A stretch of 52,861 nucleotides of DNA from assembly GCF_000820145.1 (NCBI RefSeq), contig NZ_CDBW01000019.1, positions 1-52,861 on the forward strand. Direction: 5' to 3'. Positions 28,337 through 39,496 of this stretch are shown here, piece after piece. Source of the stretch: Aeromonas sobria. Its GTDB lineage: Bacteria; Pseudomonadota; Gammaproteobacteria; Enterobacterales; Aeromonadaceae. A program made the translations under genes and the position numbers. The notes beneath the pieces are model-generated. The model saw nothing but the letters and a program-made list of their open reading frames with translations. It was not told where the DNA came from and did not search any database. Within the stretch, counting starts at the first letter, position 1. Every line of letters starts with the position of its first letter.

Positions 28337-28939
28337 TTATTGTTGAATCTGTCTGTCTTGCAACAGGCGCTGCTGCAACTGGTGGTCACGCAGGAAGGCA
28401 TTGACGCGCTCCCGCTGATCCTGCATCTGCTGCTCGGTCAGCCCTTGCTGACGGGCACGCGTGCCATCCTGTTGCGGATAGTGAACGCTCACAGGGGAGG
28501 CACTACCACCAACAGGAATAGTAGTCAGAACCGGGTTGGTTGGTAGACCATCTTGCCCCTGATACTGCTGCACCCCGAAGATGACGGCAGCGGCAACGGA
28601 AGCGGCAATGGCATATTGACCAAGCTGCTGACCGACCCGGCGGAACAGCGGTATCACATTGGAATCTGTCTTGACCGGCGTAACGACCGGTTGCAGCACA
28701 GGCGTAACCTCAACCGGCTTGGGTGCCAGTATGGTAGGCTCATCTTCCAGCGCAGCCATGATGCTGGCGCTGAGATCCAGTTGCAGATTGACCGACAGGT
28801 CACCCCGCATGGCATTGCCTATCAGGTGGTAACGACCCCAGGTATCTTGCAAGTCGGAATCCATCTCCAACTCGTTCAACACCTCGGCATCACTCAGTTC
28901 ACCATCCATCAGGGCAGAGATTTGCTCTTTATTTGCCAT
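28337..28939 (-). CDS. rseA: Anti-sigma-E factor RseA
   Basis: Single-pass membrane protein that holds RpoE inactive until DegS and RseP cleave it under envelope stress. Residues 1-75 form the cytosolic anti-sigma domain (EQISALMDGEL, DTWGRYHLIGNAMRG). A transmembrane helix lies at about 108-124 (YAIAASVAAAVIFGV). The periplasmic tail is Gln-rich and ends in QRLLQDRQIQQ, unlike the usual C-terminus ending in hydrophobic residues. It follows rpoE by 22 bases. Confidence 0.94.
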   Translation of the reverse strand: MANKEQISALMDGELSDAEVLNELEMDSDLQDTWGRYHLIGNAMRGDLSVNLQLDLSASIMAALEDEPTILAPKPVEVTPVLQPVVTPVKTDSNVIPLFRRVGQQLGQYAIAASVAAAVIFGVQQYQGQDGLPTNPVLTTIPVGGSASPVSVHYPQQDGTRARQQGLTEQQMQDQRERVNAFLRDHQLQQRLLQDRQIQQ

Positions 28940-28961
28940 AAGTTAACCCGTCTTTCCCCAG

Positions 28962-29543
28962 TTAATTCTCGATCAGAGGTTTCAGCTTTTTATCGATTGC
29001 GTCCCTCGCCCGGAAGATACGGGATCTCACCGTACCCACAGGGCAATCCATGATTTCGGCAATCTCTTCATAGCTCAACCCTTCCAACTCACGAAGGGTG
29101 ATCGCTGTCCTCAGGTCTTCCGGCAACGCCTCGATAGCGGCAAACACTGTGCGCTGGATCTCGTCGGTCAGCGCCAGGTTTTCAGGGGTAGCCACCTCTT
29201 GCAAGGCTTCACCACCACCATAAGACTCTGCGTCGTCAGCCTCCACATCACTGCTGGGCGGCCTGCGCCCCTGGGAGGTCAGATAATTCTTCGCCGTGTT
29301 CACGGCAATACGGTACAACCAGGTGTAAAAAGCACTTTCGCCACGGAATGTCGGCAATGCCCGGTAGGCTTTTATAAAGGCCTCTTGCGCCACGTCGGGC
29401 ACATCACCGGGATTATTGACATACCTGGCCACCAGGTTGACCACCTTATGCTGGTATTTTTTTACCAACAGGTTGAATGCTGCTTTATCGCCGCGCTGGA
29501 CCCGTTCAACCAGCTGTTCGTCCAGTAGATTCTGGTCGCTCAT
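28962..29543 (-). CDS. rpoE: RNA polymerase sigma-E factor RpoE
   Basis: ECF sigma factor directing the extracytoplasmic stress response. The 193 residues hold region 2 (about 20-90: YQHKVVNLVARYVNNPGDVPDV, then FYTWLYRIAVNTAKNYL) and region 4 (about 130-180: LPEDLRTAITLRELEGLSYE, MDCPVGTVRSRIFRAR). It is first in rpoE-rseA-rseB-rseC. A perfect sigma-E promoter lies 64 bases upstream of the ATG, so the operon activates itself. It is divergent from nadB, the same arrangement as in E. coli. Confidence 0.97.
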   Translation of the reverse strand: MSDQNLLDEQLVERVQRGDKAAFNLLVKKYQHKVVNLVARYVNNPGDVPDVAQEAFIKAYRALPTFRGESAFYTWLYRIAVNTAKNYLTSQGRRPPSSDVEADDAESYGGGEALQEVATPENLALTDEIQRTVFAAIEALPEDLRTAITLRELEGLSYEEIAEIMDCPVGTVRSRIFRARDAIDKKLKPLIEN

Positions 29544-29606
29544 CAGAGCCGTAAAACCCCCATCAGGTTATCGTTCTTCTTTTCCGGCCCTTCCTAAGCG
29601 CACAAG

Positions 29607-29634
29607 TTCAGACAGGGAGAATCAGAGAAAGTTC
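29607..29634 (-). promoter_or_regulatory. Sigma-E-dependent promoter of the rpoE operon
   Basis: On the minus strand GAACTT (29634-29629), a 16-base spacer and TCTGAA (29612-29607) match the sigma-E consensus (GAACTT, 16, TCTGA) exactly. It faces rpoE. Confidence 0.88.
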
Positions 29635-29716
29635 GCTTCAATTGAAAAAAATGTGACACAGGCTGCATCCTCGCCCTCGCTTGGGCTACCATGGTGCCAG
29701 TTCTTAATCCAGGCCA

Positions 29717-31333
29717 ATGATACTTATGAAAGCAAGTGTTGAATACCTTTGCGATGTACTGATCATTGGCAGCGGTGCCGCTGGTCTGTCCCTCGCGTTG
29801 CGATTGGCAGACCACGCCAAAATCCTGGTTCTGAGCAAGGGGCCCATCAGTGAGGGGGCCACTTTCTATGCGCAAGGAGGCATCGCTGCCGTTTTCGACG
29901 AAACCGACAGCATCGAATCCCATGTGAGCGACACGCTCAACGCCGGGGCAGGGTTGTGTGATCCGGCCGTGGTGGAGTTCACCGCTCGCCACGCCCGCGA
30001 ATCCATCCAGTGGCTAATCCAGCAGGGAGTTCCCTTCGATCAAGAGCAGGACGCCGATGGGGAATCCCACTATCATCTGACCCGCGAAGGGGGTCACAGC
30101 CATCGCCGCATCTTCCACGCGGCCGACGCCACCGGCAAGGCGGTGCAGCTCACCCTGATCGATCAGGTCCGTGCCCACCCCAATATCCAGCTGATGGAGC
30201 GCTTCAACGCGGTCGACCTCATCACCACCCGCAAGCTCAATCTGCCGGGCAACAAGGTGCTGGGTGCTTATGTCTGGAACCGCAACGCCGAGCAGGTCGA
30301 AGTGATCCGCGCCCGTTTCGTGGCGCTGGCGACCGGTGGCGCCTCCAAGGTCTACCAATACACCTCCAACCCGGATGTCAGCTCTGGCGATGGCATCGCC
30401 ATGGCATGGCGGGCCGGTTGCCGGGTGGCGAATCTGGAGTTCAACCAGTTCCACCCCACCAGCCTGTTTCACCCCGATGACCCCAACTTCCTGCTGACCG
30501 AAGCACTGCGCGGGGAAGGTGCCTATCTGCGCCGCCCCGACGGCAGCCGCTTTATGCCGGAGTTTGACGATCGGGCCGAGCTGGCGCCGCGCGATATCGT
30601 CGCCCGCGCCATCGACCACGAGATGAAGCGGCTCGGTGCCGACTGCATGTATCTGGATATCAGCCACAAGCCGGCCGATTTCATCATCAAACACTTCCCG
30701 ACCATCCATGAGCGCTGCCTCGCTGTCGGTATCGACATTACCAAGGAGCCGATGCCCATCGTACCAGCCGCCCACTACACCTGTGGCGGCGTGATGATCG
30801 ACAACAACGGCCAGACCGATATTCCCGGCCTCTACGCCATCGGCGAAGTGACCTATACCGGTCTGCACGGCGCCAACCGCATGGCCTCCAACTCTCTGCT
30901 GGAATGCGTGGTCTATGCCCATCAGGCAGGAGCCGACATTCTGGCCAAGCTGCCGATGAGCGTGGAGCCGCCGCGCCTGCCGGTGTGGGACGAGAGCAAG
31001 GTGGACGATTCCGACGAACTGGTGGTTATCCAGCACAACTGGCACGAACTGCGGTTGATGATGTGGGACTACGTGGGGATAGTGCGCACCAATAAACGTC
31101 TGGCCCGCGCCAAGCGCCGCATCGACCTGCTCAAGCAGGAGGTGCAGGAGTACTACGCCAACTTCCGCGTCTCCAACAACCTGCTGGAGCTGCGCAACCT
31201 GCTGCAGGTGGCCGAGCTTATCGTCAACTGCGCCCTGCTGCGCAAGGAGTCCCGTGGACTGCACTACAACCTGGATCATCCGGATATGCTGCCAGATTCC
31301 AAACCGACCGTGCTGACCCCGGATCGCGATTAA
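29717..31333 (+). CDS. nadB: L-aspartate oxidase NadB
   Basis: FAD enzyme that oxidises aspartate to iminoaspartate, the first step of de novo NAD synthesis. The 538 residues show the Rossmann FAD motif [18 protein letters not shown] at the start, STFYAQGG-like [36 protein letters not shown], and [18 protein letters not shown] near residue 380, which binds FAD. Two ATGs are possible (29717 and 29726); CCAGG lies 3 or 12 bases before them, so neither is well supported. It is divergent from rpoE. A strong terminator follows. Aspartate is shared with PanP as substrate. Confidence 0.95.
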   Translation: MILMKASVEYLCDVLIIGSGAAGLSLALRLADHAKILVLSKGPISEGATFYAQGGIAAVFDETDSIESHVSDTLNAGAGLCDPAVVEFTARHARESIQWLIQQGVPFDQEQDADGESHYHLTREGGHSHRRIFHAADATGKAVQLTLIDQVRAHPNIQLMERFNAVDLITTRKLNLPGNKVLGAYVWNRNAEQVEVIRARFVALATGGASKVYQYTSNPDVSSGDGIAMAWRAGCRVANLEFNQFHPTSLFHPDDPNFLLTEALRGEGAYLRRPDGSRFMPEFDDRAELAPRDIVARAIDHEMKRLGADCMYLDISHKPADFIIKHFPTIHERCLAVGIDITKEPMPIVPAAHYTCGGVMIDNNGQTDIPGLYAIGEVTYTGLHGANRMASNSLLECVVYAHQAGADILAKLPMSVEPPRLPVWDESKVDDSDELVVIQHNWHELRLMMWDYVGIVRTNKRLARAKRRIDLLKQEVQEYYANFRVSNNLLELRNLLQVAELIVNCALLRKESRGLHYNLDHPDMLPDSKPTVLTPDRD

Positions 31334-31367
31334 GCCCTCTTCCATCGTACTGTTTGGCAGTAAACCT

Positions 31368-31392
31368 GACCCCGCTTCGGCGGGGTCTTTTT
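31368..31392 (+). terminator. Intrinsic terminator of nadB
   Basis: GACCCCGC (31368-31375) and GCGGGGTC (31380-31387) form a perfect 8-bp stem with a TTCG tetraloop, followed by TTTTT. Confidence 0.92.
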
Positions 31393-31551
31393 GATGCTGC
31401 GACTCTGTGGCAGCACGCAGCAGATAGCCGACACATCGAGCAACATTTATTCAACATAACAACCAGATAACTCCGCTTGACTCCCTGCTAAACAGTTCGT
31501 GCCATACTGACAATTGATGCAAGTGATAAATCAATCAATGCCGAGGTCATC

Positions 31552-33996
31552 ATGGATGGGAAGCTTTTCAACGCCGACGCCGAGGCAATGTTGAGCCAGC
31601 TGTCAGATCACACTGTCCTGGAACAGCTGATGGATAACGCCCCTCTGGGCATCGGCGTCTTTGACCGCGAATTTCGCTACCGCAAAGTCAATCAGGTGCT
31701 GGCCGACATCAACGGCAAGAGCATTGAGGAGCATCAGGGCAAGCACCTCAGAGAGGTACTACCCAAGCTGGCACCGACGCTGGAACCCATGTTTCAGCAG
31801 ATCATGCGCAGCGGCATTCCCTACGTGGATATCGCCATCACAGGTCAAACGGCGGCATACGACAGCAGCTCCCGCCGCTTTCAGGCCACCTACAGCCCGA
31901 TGCGTGATGAGAAGGGGGAGCTGAACGGCATCCTCGCCATCGTGCGGGACATCACCGAGCAGTACGAAACCGAACAACGGCTGCAACTGGCGATGCGAGC
32001 GGCCCAAATCGGTGTGTGGGAGTGGCACGTGGCGGAGGACAGATTGCTGTTCGACGGCCAGATTGAGCCGCTGCTGGGCATCGAGGCCAACCAGTTCCAC
32101 GGCGGACTGCAAGCGTTCGTCGACTGCTTTGAACCGGAATCCGGCAGCCAGCTCAAGGCAGCACTGCAAAGCCATGACCCCATCCATCTCACCCTGAGCT
32201 ACCTCACCGTACTCAAAGAGCGGCACTGGGTCGATATTCATGCCGACCATGTCCCCGCCACCGAGTCGGTAGGCCACCGGGTCATGGGGGTCATTCACAA
32301 TGCCACCGCCCGCCGCCGTCAGGAGGAGCGACTCCATCAGGCCAACGTGGTATTCGATACCACGGCCGAGGGGATCATCATCCTCGACAGCGAGCACCAT
32401 ATTCTGTCGGTCAACCCGGCCTTCACCATGCTGACCCAATATAATGCCGAGGAGGTGATAGGGCGCACCCCGGATATCATCATGCACCCCAGACGCTACA
32501 CCGACCTCGACTATCCCTGGTATCACCTGCGCCCCGGCAACAACGCCTGGCATGGCGAGATGGTTTGCCTGCGCAAGGATGGCAGCTACTTCTCCTCCTG
32601 GCAGCAGATCAGCGCTGTCTATGACAACTTCAACAACACCACTCACTATGTGATCGCCCTCTCCGACATCAGCGCGATTCGCAAGGTGGAGGCCGAGCTG
32701 AATCACCTTGCCTATCACGATCCCCTGACCGAACTGGGCAATCGCCATCTGTTGCAGGAGCGGTTGGCCCTTGAGCTGAAAACCGCGCAGCTCAATCGCA
32801 AACGGTTGGGACTGCTCTTTATCGATCTGGATGGCTTCAAGCTGATCAACGACAGCCTGGGCCACGGGGTTGGCGATGAGCTGCTCAAGCGGCTGGCTGA
32901 ACGGATCCGCGGCTGCCTGCAACACAACGATCTGGCGACCCGCCTCGGTGGCGACGAGTTTCTGGTGCTGATCCCCTATCTGGAGGAACCGGACGAGCTG
33001 GCAACTCTCGCCAATACCCTGCTCACCGTGTTGCGTGAACCGGTTGAGCTGGCCCATGAACTGGTGGCTATCTCGGCGAGCATAGGTATCGCCATCTATC
33101 CGGATCATGCAGATAGCCCGGAAACTCTGGTCAGCGCCGCCGACAGCGCCATGTACGAGGCGAAAAATCAGGGACGCAACGGCTTCCAGTTCTATAACCC
33201 CGGCATGGCGGCACAGGCTCGCGAGCGGATGCAGATTGAGCAGGGACTGCTCAAGGCCCTTGAGCTCGAACAGCTCTGCATCTTCTATCAACCCATGACC
33301 AATCTGGCCAACGGCCACCTGAGCGGGCTGGAAGCCCTGCTGCGCTGGCAGCACCCGAATGAGGGGATGATAGCGCCAACCCGCTTTATTCCGGTGGCGG
33401 AGGAGTGCGGCCTGATCGAGAAGATTGGCGAGTGGGTGATGCGCAACGCCTGCGAGCAGGGGCAAAACTGGCTGGCCGCCGGACTGCCGGTGCCCCGCTT
33501 GTCGGTCAATGTGTCGGTGCGGGAGATGCGCTCCCCCGGCTACGTTGAGCGGGTCGCCGCCATCTTGGACGAGACCGGATTTCCGCCAGAGCGGCTGGAG
33601 ATAGAGGTGACGGAGAGCATTATCCAGCGGGTCGAACAGAGCCTTGATCTCTTTACCCGCCTGAAAAGTCTGGGCGTTCAGATTGCCATCGATGACTTTG
33701 GCACCGGCTTCTCGTCACTGAGTCTGCTCAAGACCCTGCCGATTGATCGCATCAAGATCGACCGCGCCTTTGTGCAGGCATTGCCGGAAGACAAGAACAG
33801 TCGGGAGCTCTGCCGCACCATCATCAATCTGGCCGACAGTCTGGATATGGAGGTCACCGCCGAGGGGATTGAAACCCGGGCACAACATGCCTTCTTGCAA
33901 TCACTCAACTGCGGCGAAGGACAGGGCTATCTGTTCAGCAAACCACTGCATGTCGAACATATGGGGGATCGGCTGCATCAGCGCTATGTCTCATAG
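31552..33996 (+). CDS. PAS-PAS-PAS-GGDEF-EAL protein (c-di-GMP turnover)
   Basis: An 814-residue cytosolic signalling protein without membrane segments. Three PAS-like sensor regions (about 20-145, 145-260, 265-385) precede a GGDEF domain (about 388-550; GGDEF at 466-470) and an EAL domain (about 570-810; EAL at 594-596). EAL catalytic motifs are complete: NVSVRE, EVTES, DDFGTGFSSL, KIDRAF, AEGIET. The GGDEF active site is intact, but the feedback I-site position before it reads QHND instead of RxxD. So it may be a phosphodiesterase with a regulatory or active cyclase domain. GAGG lies 5 bases before the ATG. Its partner target could include the Lap-type adhesin system, but no direct link is visible. 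Confidence 0.9.
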   Translation: MDGKLFNADAEAMLSQLSDHTVLEQLMDNAPLGIGVFDREFRYRKVNQVLADINGKSIEEHQGKHLREVLPKLAPTLEPMFQQIMRSGIPYVDIAITGQTAAYDSSSRRFQATYSPMRDEKGELNGILAIVRDITEQYETEQRLQLAMRAAQIGVWEWHVAEDRLLFDGQIEPLLGIEANQFHGGLQAFVDCFEPESGSQLKAALQSHDPIHLTLSYLTVLKERHWVDIHADHVPATESVGHRVMGVIHNATARRRQEERLHQANVVFDTTAEGIIILDSEHHILSVNPAFTMLTQYNAEEVIGRTPDIIMHPRRYTDLDYPWYHLRPGNNAWHGEMVCLRKDGSYFSSWQQISAVYDNFNNTTHYVIALSDISAIRKVEAELNHLAYHDPLTELGNRHLLQERLALELKTAQLNRKRLGLLFIDLDGFKLINDSLGHGVGDELLKRLAERIRGCLQHNDLATRLGGDEFLVLIPYLEEPDELATLANTLLTVLREPVELAHELVAISASIGIAIYPDHADSPETLVSAADSAMYEAKNQGRNGFQFYNPGMAAQARERMQIEQGLLKALELEQLCIFYQPMTNLANGHLSGLEALLRWQHPNEGMIAPTRFIPVAEECGLIEKIGEWVMRNACEQGQNWLAAGLPVPRLSVNVSVREMRSPGYVERVAAILDETGFPPERLEIEVTESIIQRVEQSLDLFTRLKSLGVQIAIDDFGTGFSSLSLLKTLPIDRIKIDRAFVQALPEDKNSRELCRTIINLADSLDMEVTAEGIETRAQHAFLQSLNCGEGQGYLFSKPLHVEHMGDRLHQRYVS

Positions 33997-34014
33997 CGGC
34001 AGGCCATCATCACC

Positions 34015-34040
34015 AGCCGGGAGGCATCTGCCTCCTGGCT
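34015..34040. other. Hairpin between convergent genes
   Basis: AGCCGGGAGGC (34015-34025) pairs with GCCTCCTGGCT (34030-34040), with one G-U pair, around ATCT. It lies between the GGDEF-EAL gene and a convergent small ORF. It has no T-run on either strand, so it is a weak bidirectional terminator at most. Confidence 0.45.
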
Positions 34041-34050
34041 GCCAACCGGA

Positions 34051-34329
34051 TTACCACTCAATCTGCAAGCGGGATTCCCAACCATCATCACGGTCATTGA
34101 GCATCCGCGTCAGCGGTGATTCGCCAGCATAACGGGGGGCAGGCTCGCTGAAGGTGAGTCTGGTGCCGGGCTCTTTGGCCTGCCATGCATGACCAAGCTG
34201 ATCGGCAACCCGATCCCGCAGCGCGGGTGAGGCCTCCTGATGGGTGATCGCAAACTCTTTCACAGGTTCGCCAGCCGGCACTGGCGCATCAAACTGCCAG
34301 AGGGATGCACAGAGCAACAGAGAAAACAT
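34051..34329 (-). CDS. Small exported hypothetical protein
   Basis: I do not recognise this 92-residue protein. The ATG at 34329 has a near-perfect SD (GGAGG, 5 bases upstream), which is the main reason to trust it. Residues 1-16 (MFSLLLCASLWQFDAP) could be a short signal peptide or membrane anchor; there is no proper lipobox. The remainder is hydrophilic, with Pro-rich and acidic/basic stretches and an aromatic end (LQIEW). It stands alone, convergent to the GGDEF-EAL gene and divergent from acs across 170 bases. Periplasmic location is a guess. Confidence 0.6.
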   Translation of the reverse strand: MFSLLLCASLWQFDAPVPAGEPVKEFAITHQEASPALRDRVADQLGHAWQAKEPGTRLTFSEPAPRYAGESPLTRMLNDRDDGWESRLQIEW

Positions 34330-34499
34330 AATCACCTCCAATTAATCAACACACCCCCTTTTACCCGCTCACTGATTAATTGTCACTCTTTGCCCTGTAA
34401 CCAACTGTTGCCGCCTATCCAAAAGTCTAATTGCCCCCATCAACCAAAGGTATAAGTTGTTACTTAATCATTAAGGGAATGTATGCAAAGGAGTGAGTA

Positions 34500-36446
<1,947 letters not shown>

Positions 36447-36465
36447 TCCTGCTTCCTTTGCAACT

Positions 36466-36500
36466 GAGTAAAGCCGGCATTGTGCCGGCTTTACTCTTTT
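36466..36500 (+). terminator. Intrinsic terminator of acs
   Basis: A perfect 14-bp stem (36466-36479 with 36483-36496) around TTG, followed by TTTT. The 287-base gap after it leads to aroQ and has a TATAAT at 36617-36622 as a candidate -10 for the aroQ-acc operon, without a clear -35. Confidence 0.92.
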
Positions 36501-36733
36501 CAGGAAGCCGCAAAGGCAAACGCTGTCGTGGATATACCGAGCAAACAAGATTGGGCAATAAACAGGCAGATGTAGAGATTAGACCAGTAAAATGCTGCTA
36601 ATTTTCACGAAATCAATATAATTGCGAAATCTGTGTGCCAGGGCACACCGATTTGCGCAGAAAATGGCTAGATTTCTGGTAGTCCACAAGATAGCTGATA
36701 GATCGCAGCATTATCATCGAGGATGTACTCAAT

Positions 36734-37186
36734 ATGTCGCAAAATCACCGAATTCTCCTGCTCAACGGGCCAAATCTGAATCTGCTGGGCAAACGGGAAC
36801 CGGGCATCTACGGCAGCAAGACGCTCGATGAGATCGTCGCCGATCTGAAGCTAAACGCCAGCGAACTCGGTGTCACTCTGGAACATCTGCAATCCAACGC
36901 CGAACATGAGTTGGTCAGCCGCATCCATCAGGCCATGGGCCAGGTGGATTTTATCATTATCAATCCAGCCGCCTTCACCCACACCAGCGTCGCCATCCGC
37001 GATGCGCTGCTGGGTGTGGCTATCCCTTTTATCGAGGTACACCTGTCAAACGTCCATGCCAGGGAGCCTTTCCGTCATCACTCCTATCTGTCTGATGTCG
37101 CCAAAGGGGTCATTTGTGGTCTGGGGGCCGATGGCTACCAATTCGCTTTAACCGCGGCCGTGCACCATCTGCGCGCGGCTTGTTAA
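36734..37186 (+). CDS. aroQ: Type II 3-dehydroquinate dehydratase AroQ
   Basis: Third step of the shikimate pathway, dehydrating 3-dehydroquinate in the cytosol. The 150-residue protein shows [17 protein letters not shown] with catalytic Tyr26 and [17 protein letters not shown] with catalytic His103. GAGGA is about 10 bases before the ATG. It lies 33 bases upstream of accB, the same aroQ-accB-accC order seen in many gammaproteobacteria, so it is probably co-transcribed. Confidence 0.96.
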   Translation: MSQNHRILLLNGPNLNLLGKREPGIYGSKTLDEIVADLKLNASELGVTLEHLQSNAEHELVSRIHQAMGQVDFIIINPAAFTHTSVAIRDALLGVAIPFIEVHLSNVHAREPFRHHSYLSDVAKGVICGLGADGYQFALTAAVHHLRAAC

Positions 37187-37219
37187 TCACTGATCAGATA
37201 AAGAAGAAAGAGAATGCTA

Positions 37220-37669
37220 ATGGATATCCGCAAAATCAAGAAGCTGATTGAACTGGTTGAAGAGTCCGGCATTGCCGAACTGGAGATCTCCGAAGGTGAA
37301 GAGTCCGTTCGCATCAGCCGCAACTTCTCCGGTCAGGTGACCACCGCCATGCCGCAGATGATGATGCAGCAAGCCGCTCCGGTTGCCGCCGCACCTGTTG
37401 CTGCCGCCGCACCGGCCGCTGATGCCGCCCCGAGCGGTCACCTGATGCGCTCGCCAATGGTTGGTTCCTTCTACCGCTCCTCCAGCCCGGAAGCCAAGCC
37501 ATTCGCGGAAGTGGGTCAACAGGTCAACGTCGGTGATACCCTGTGCATCATCGAAGCCATGAAAATGATGAACCAAATCGAGTCTGACAAGGCCGGTGTG
37601 ATCAAAGCGATCCTGGTTGAAAATGGTCAGGCCGTCGAATTTGACGAGCCGCTGTTCATTATCGAATAA
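37220..37669 (+). CDS. accB: Biotin carboxyl carrier protein AccB
   Basis: Carries biotin between the carboxylase and transcarboxylase centres of acetyl-CoA carboxylase, the first committed step of fatty acid synthesis. The 149 residues show the conserved start [20 protein letters not shown], an Ala/Pro-rich flexible linker (about 45-75) and the biotinyl domain with [10 protein letters not shown], Lys115 being the biotin site. I chose ATG 37220 from the family N-terminus; an ATG two codons earlier (37214) is in frame. It is followed by accC after 15 bases. Confidence 0.96.
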   Translation: MDIRKIKKLIELVEESGIAELEISEGEESVRISRNFSGQVTTAMPQMMMQQAAPVAAAPVAAAAPAADAAPSGHLMRSPMVGSFYRSSSPEAKPFAEVGQQVNVGDTLCIIEAMKMMNQIESDKAGVIKAILVENGQAVEFDEPLFIIE

Positions 37670-37684
37670 GGGAAATTGCCACCC

Positions 37685-39025
37685 ATGTTGGACAAAGTAG
37701 TCATCGCCAACCGCGGTGAAATTGCCCTGCGGATCCTGCGTGCTTGTAAAGAGCTCGGGATCAAGACAGTGGCCGTTCACTCCACCGCCGACCGGGAGCT
37801 CAAACATGTGCTGCTGGCCGACGAATCCATCTGTATCGGCAAACCGGCCAGTACCGACTCCTACCTCAATGTTCCGGCGATCATCGCCGCCGCCGAGGTA
37901 ACCGGTGCCGTGGCCATCCACCCGGGTTACGGCTTCCTCTCCGAGAATGCCGATTTCGCCGAAGTGGTCGAAAAATCCGGTTTTGTCTTCATCGGCCCCC
38001 GTGCCGAGACCATTCGCCTGATGGGTGACAAGGTCTCTGCCATCGAAGCGATGAAGAAGGCGGGTGTACCCTGCGTACCAGGCTCTGACGGCCCGGTTGA
38101 CAGCGATGCCAAGCACAATGCAGCCGTTGCCAAGCGCATCGGCTATCCGGTGATCATCAAAGCCGCCGGTGGCGGTGGTGGTCGCGGCATGCGCGTAGTG
38201 CGCAACGAAGCAGAGCTGGCTGCGGCCATCGCGCTGACCAAATCCGAAGCAGGCCAGTTCTTCAAGAACGACATGGTCTACATGGAGAAGTACCTGGAAA
38301 ACCCGCGCCACATCGAAATTCAGGTGTTGGCAGATGGCCAGGGCAATGCTCTCTATCTGGGCGAGCGTGACTGCTCCATGCAGCGTCGCCACCAGAAAGT
38401 GGTGGAAGAAGCACCTGCGCCGGGTATCACTGCCGAAATGCGCAAGTTCATCGGTGAGCGTTGCGTACGTGCCTGTGTCGAGATCGGCTACCGCGGTGCG
38501 GGTACTTTCGAGTTCCTGTACGAAAACGGCGAGTTCTATTTCATTGAAATGAACACCCGTATTCAGGTTGAGCATCCGGTTACCGAGATGGTCACCGGTA
38601 TCGATCTGATCAAGGAGCAACTGCGCATCGCTGCCGGTCAGCCCCTGTCGATCACCCAGCAGGATATCCGCATTCATGGCCATGCCATCGAGTGCCGGAT
38701 CAACGCCGAAGATCCGGCCACCTTCATGCCCTCTCCGGGTCTGGTACAGCGCTTCCACGCGCCGGGTGGTCTGGGTGTGCGTTGGGATTCCCATATCTAT
38801 GCCGGTTACAAGGTACCGCCTTACTACGATTCAATGATCGGCAAGCTGATCTGCTACGGCGAGAATCGTGACATTGCCATCGCCCGCATGCGTCATGCGC
38901 TGGACGAGCTGGTGGTGGAAGGGATCAAGACCAACGTACCGCTGCAAAAAGAGATCATGAAAGACGAAAACTTCCAGCACGGTGGCACCAATATCCACTA
39001 CCTGCACAAGAAGTTAGGTCTGTAA
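37685..39025 (+). CDS. accC: Biotin carboxylase AccC
   Basis: ATP-grasp enzyme that carboxylates biotin on AccB. The 446 residues show [15 protein letters not shown] at the start, [11 protein letters not shown], the ATP loop [14 protein letters not shown] (about 159-172), [15 protein letters not shown], and [16 protein letters not shown] with the catalytic residues. ATG 37685 fits the family; an in-frame TTG at 37676 is nearer the AAGGGA box but would add three residues. Its last 16 codons and following 18 bases are partly repeated just downstream. Confidence 0.97.
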   Translation: MLDKVVIANRGEIALRILRACKELGIKTVAVHSTADRELKHVLLADESICIGKPASTDSYLNVPAIIAAAEVTGAVAIHPGYGFLSENADFAEVVEKSGFVFIGPRAETIRLMGDKVSAIEAMKKAGVPCVPGSDGPVDSDAKHNAAVAKRIGYPVIIKAAGGGGGRGMRVVRNEAELAAAIALTKSEAGQFFKNDMVYMEKYLENPRHIEIQVLADGQGNALYLGERDCSMQRRHQKVVEEAPAPGITAEMRKFIGERCVRACVEIGYRGAGTFEFLYENGEFYFIEMNTRIQVEHPVTEMVTGIDLIKEQLRIAAGQPLSITQQDIRIHGHAIECRINAEDPATFMPSPGLVQRFHAPGGLGVRWDSHIYAGYKVPPYYDSMIGKLICYGENRDIAIARMRHALDELVVEGIKTNVPLQKEIMKDENFQHGGTNIHYLHKKLGL

Positions 39026-39119
39026 GGATCGCTGATAGAGACCCGATGACATTGCACGGTGGCAGTACCAACGCCCACTACCTGCACAAGAAGTTGGGTC
39101 TGTAAGGATCGCTGATAGA
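38977..39119 (+). repeat. Tandem partial duplication of the accC 3' end
   Basis: Bases 38977-39039 (last codons of accC, its stop and 18 bases beyond) recur at 39054-39119 with few changes, offset by 77. The original encodes [15 protein letters not shown], the copy [16 protein letters not shown]; a 3-base insertion keeps the frame. After both stops comes GGATCGCTGATAGA. The copy is preceded by ATGACATTG, so 39046-39105 is a 19-codon ORF without a strong SD. The stop-to-terminator gap is otherwise empty. Confidence 0.85.
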
Positions 39120-39164
39120 TATAGGACTTCCGTTAGAAGTCAGCTCCGAAAGGAGCCTCTGCTG

Positions 39165-39195
39165 AAAAAGGGCCATGGCGACATGGCCCTTTTTT
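39165..39195 (+). terminator. Intrinsic terminator after accC
   Basis: AAAAAGGGCCATG (39165-39177) pairs with CATGGCCCTTTTT (39182-39194) around a GCGA tetraloop, ending in a six-T run. A smaller GCTCC-GAAA-GGAGC hairpin (39143-39156) precedes it. Confidence 0.9.
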
Positions 39196-39232
39196 GTTAT
39201 CCTTGCGCCCCTCAAATTCGTCGGAGGCCAAG

Positions 39233-39496
39233 GTGAACCGTTTTGCTCTCGCCCGCCGGGAAGCCGCTTTCTGCCTGCTGCTGACCCTGCTCTACTTCTT
39301 TGCCTGGTATGGCACCGCCTATTTTACCCCCCTCCAACTGGAGTTATGGGGGCTGCCACTGTGGTTCCTGCTCAGCTGCATGGTGATGCCGTTGCTGTTC
39401 ATCGTGCTGTGCGCCCTGATGGTGAACCGGCTGTTTGTGGAGATCCCTCTCGATACCCTGCCCCACCAAAACGAGGGGTCATCCCATGAATCTTGA
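39233..39496 (+). CDS. yhdT: YhdT family protein
   Basis: Small inner-membrane protein (87 residues) of the DUF997/YhdT family with two transmembrane helices (about 10-30 and 42-65). The family pattern LLYFFAWYGTAYF, then WGLPLWFLLSCMVMPLLFI, then VNRLFVEIPLD is visible. The start is GTG at 39233, with GGAGG 5 bases upstream. Its stop overlaps the panF start, and the yhdT-panF pair is conserved, so a role with the pantothenate transporter is likely but unproven. Confidence 0.88.
   Translation: MNRFALARREAAFCLLLTLLYFFAWYGTAYFTPLQLELWGLPLWFLLSCMVMPLLFIVLCALMVNRLFVEIPLDTLPHQNEGSSHES

Noticed and set aside
30014..33465. Minus-strand open frames opposite nadB and the GGDEF-EAL gene
   Set aside because: Shadows of genes with intact motifs; no family features or ribosome binding sites.
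37217..38794. Minus-strand open frame of 525 codons opposite accB-accC
   Set aside because: Shadow of two highly conserved genes, without recognisable domains.
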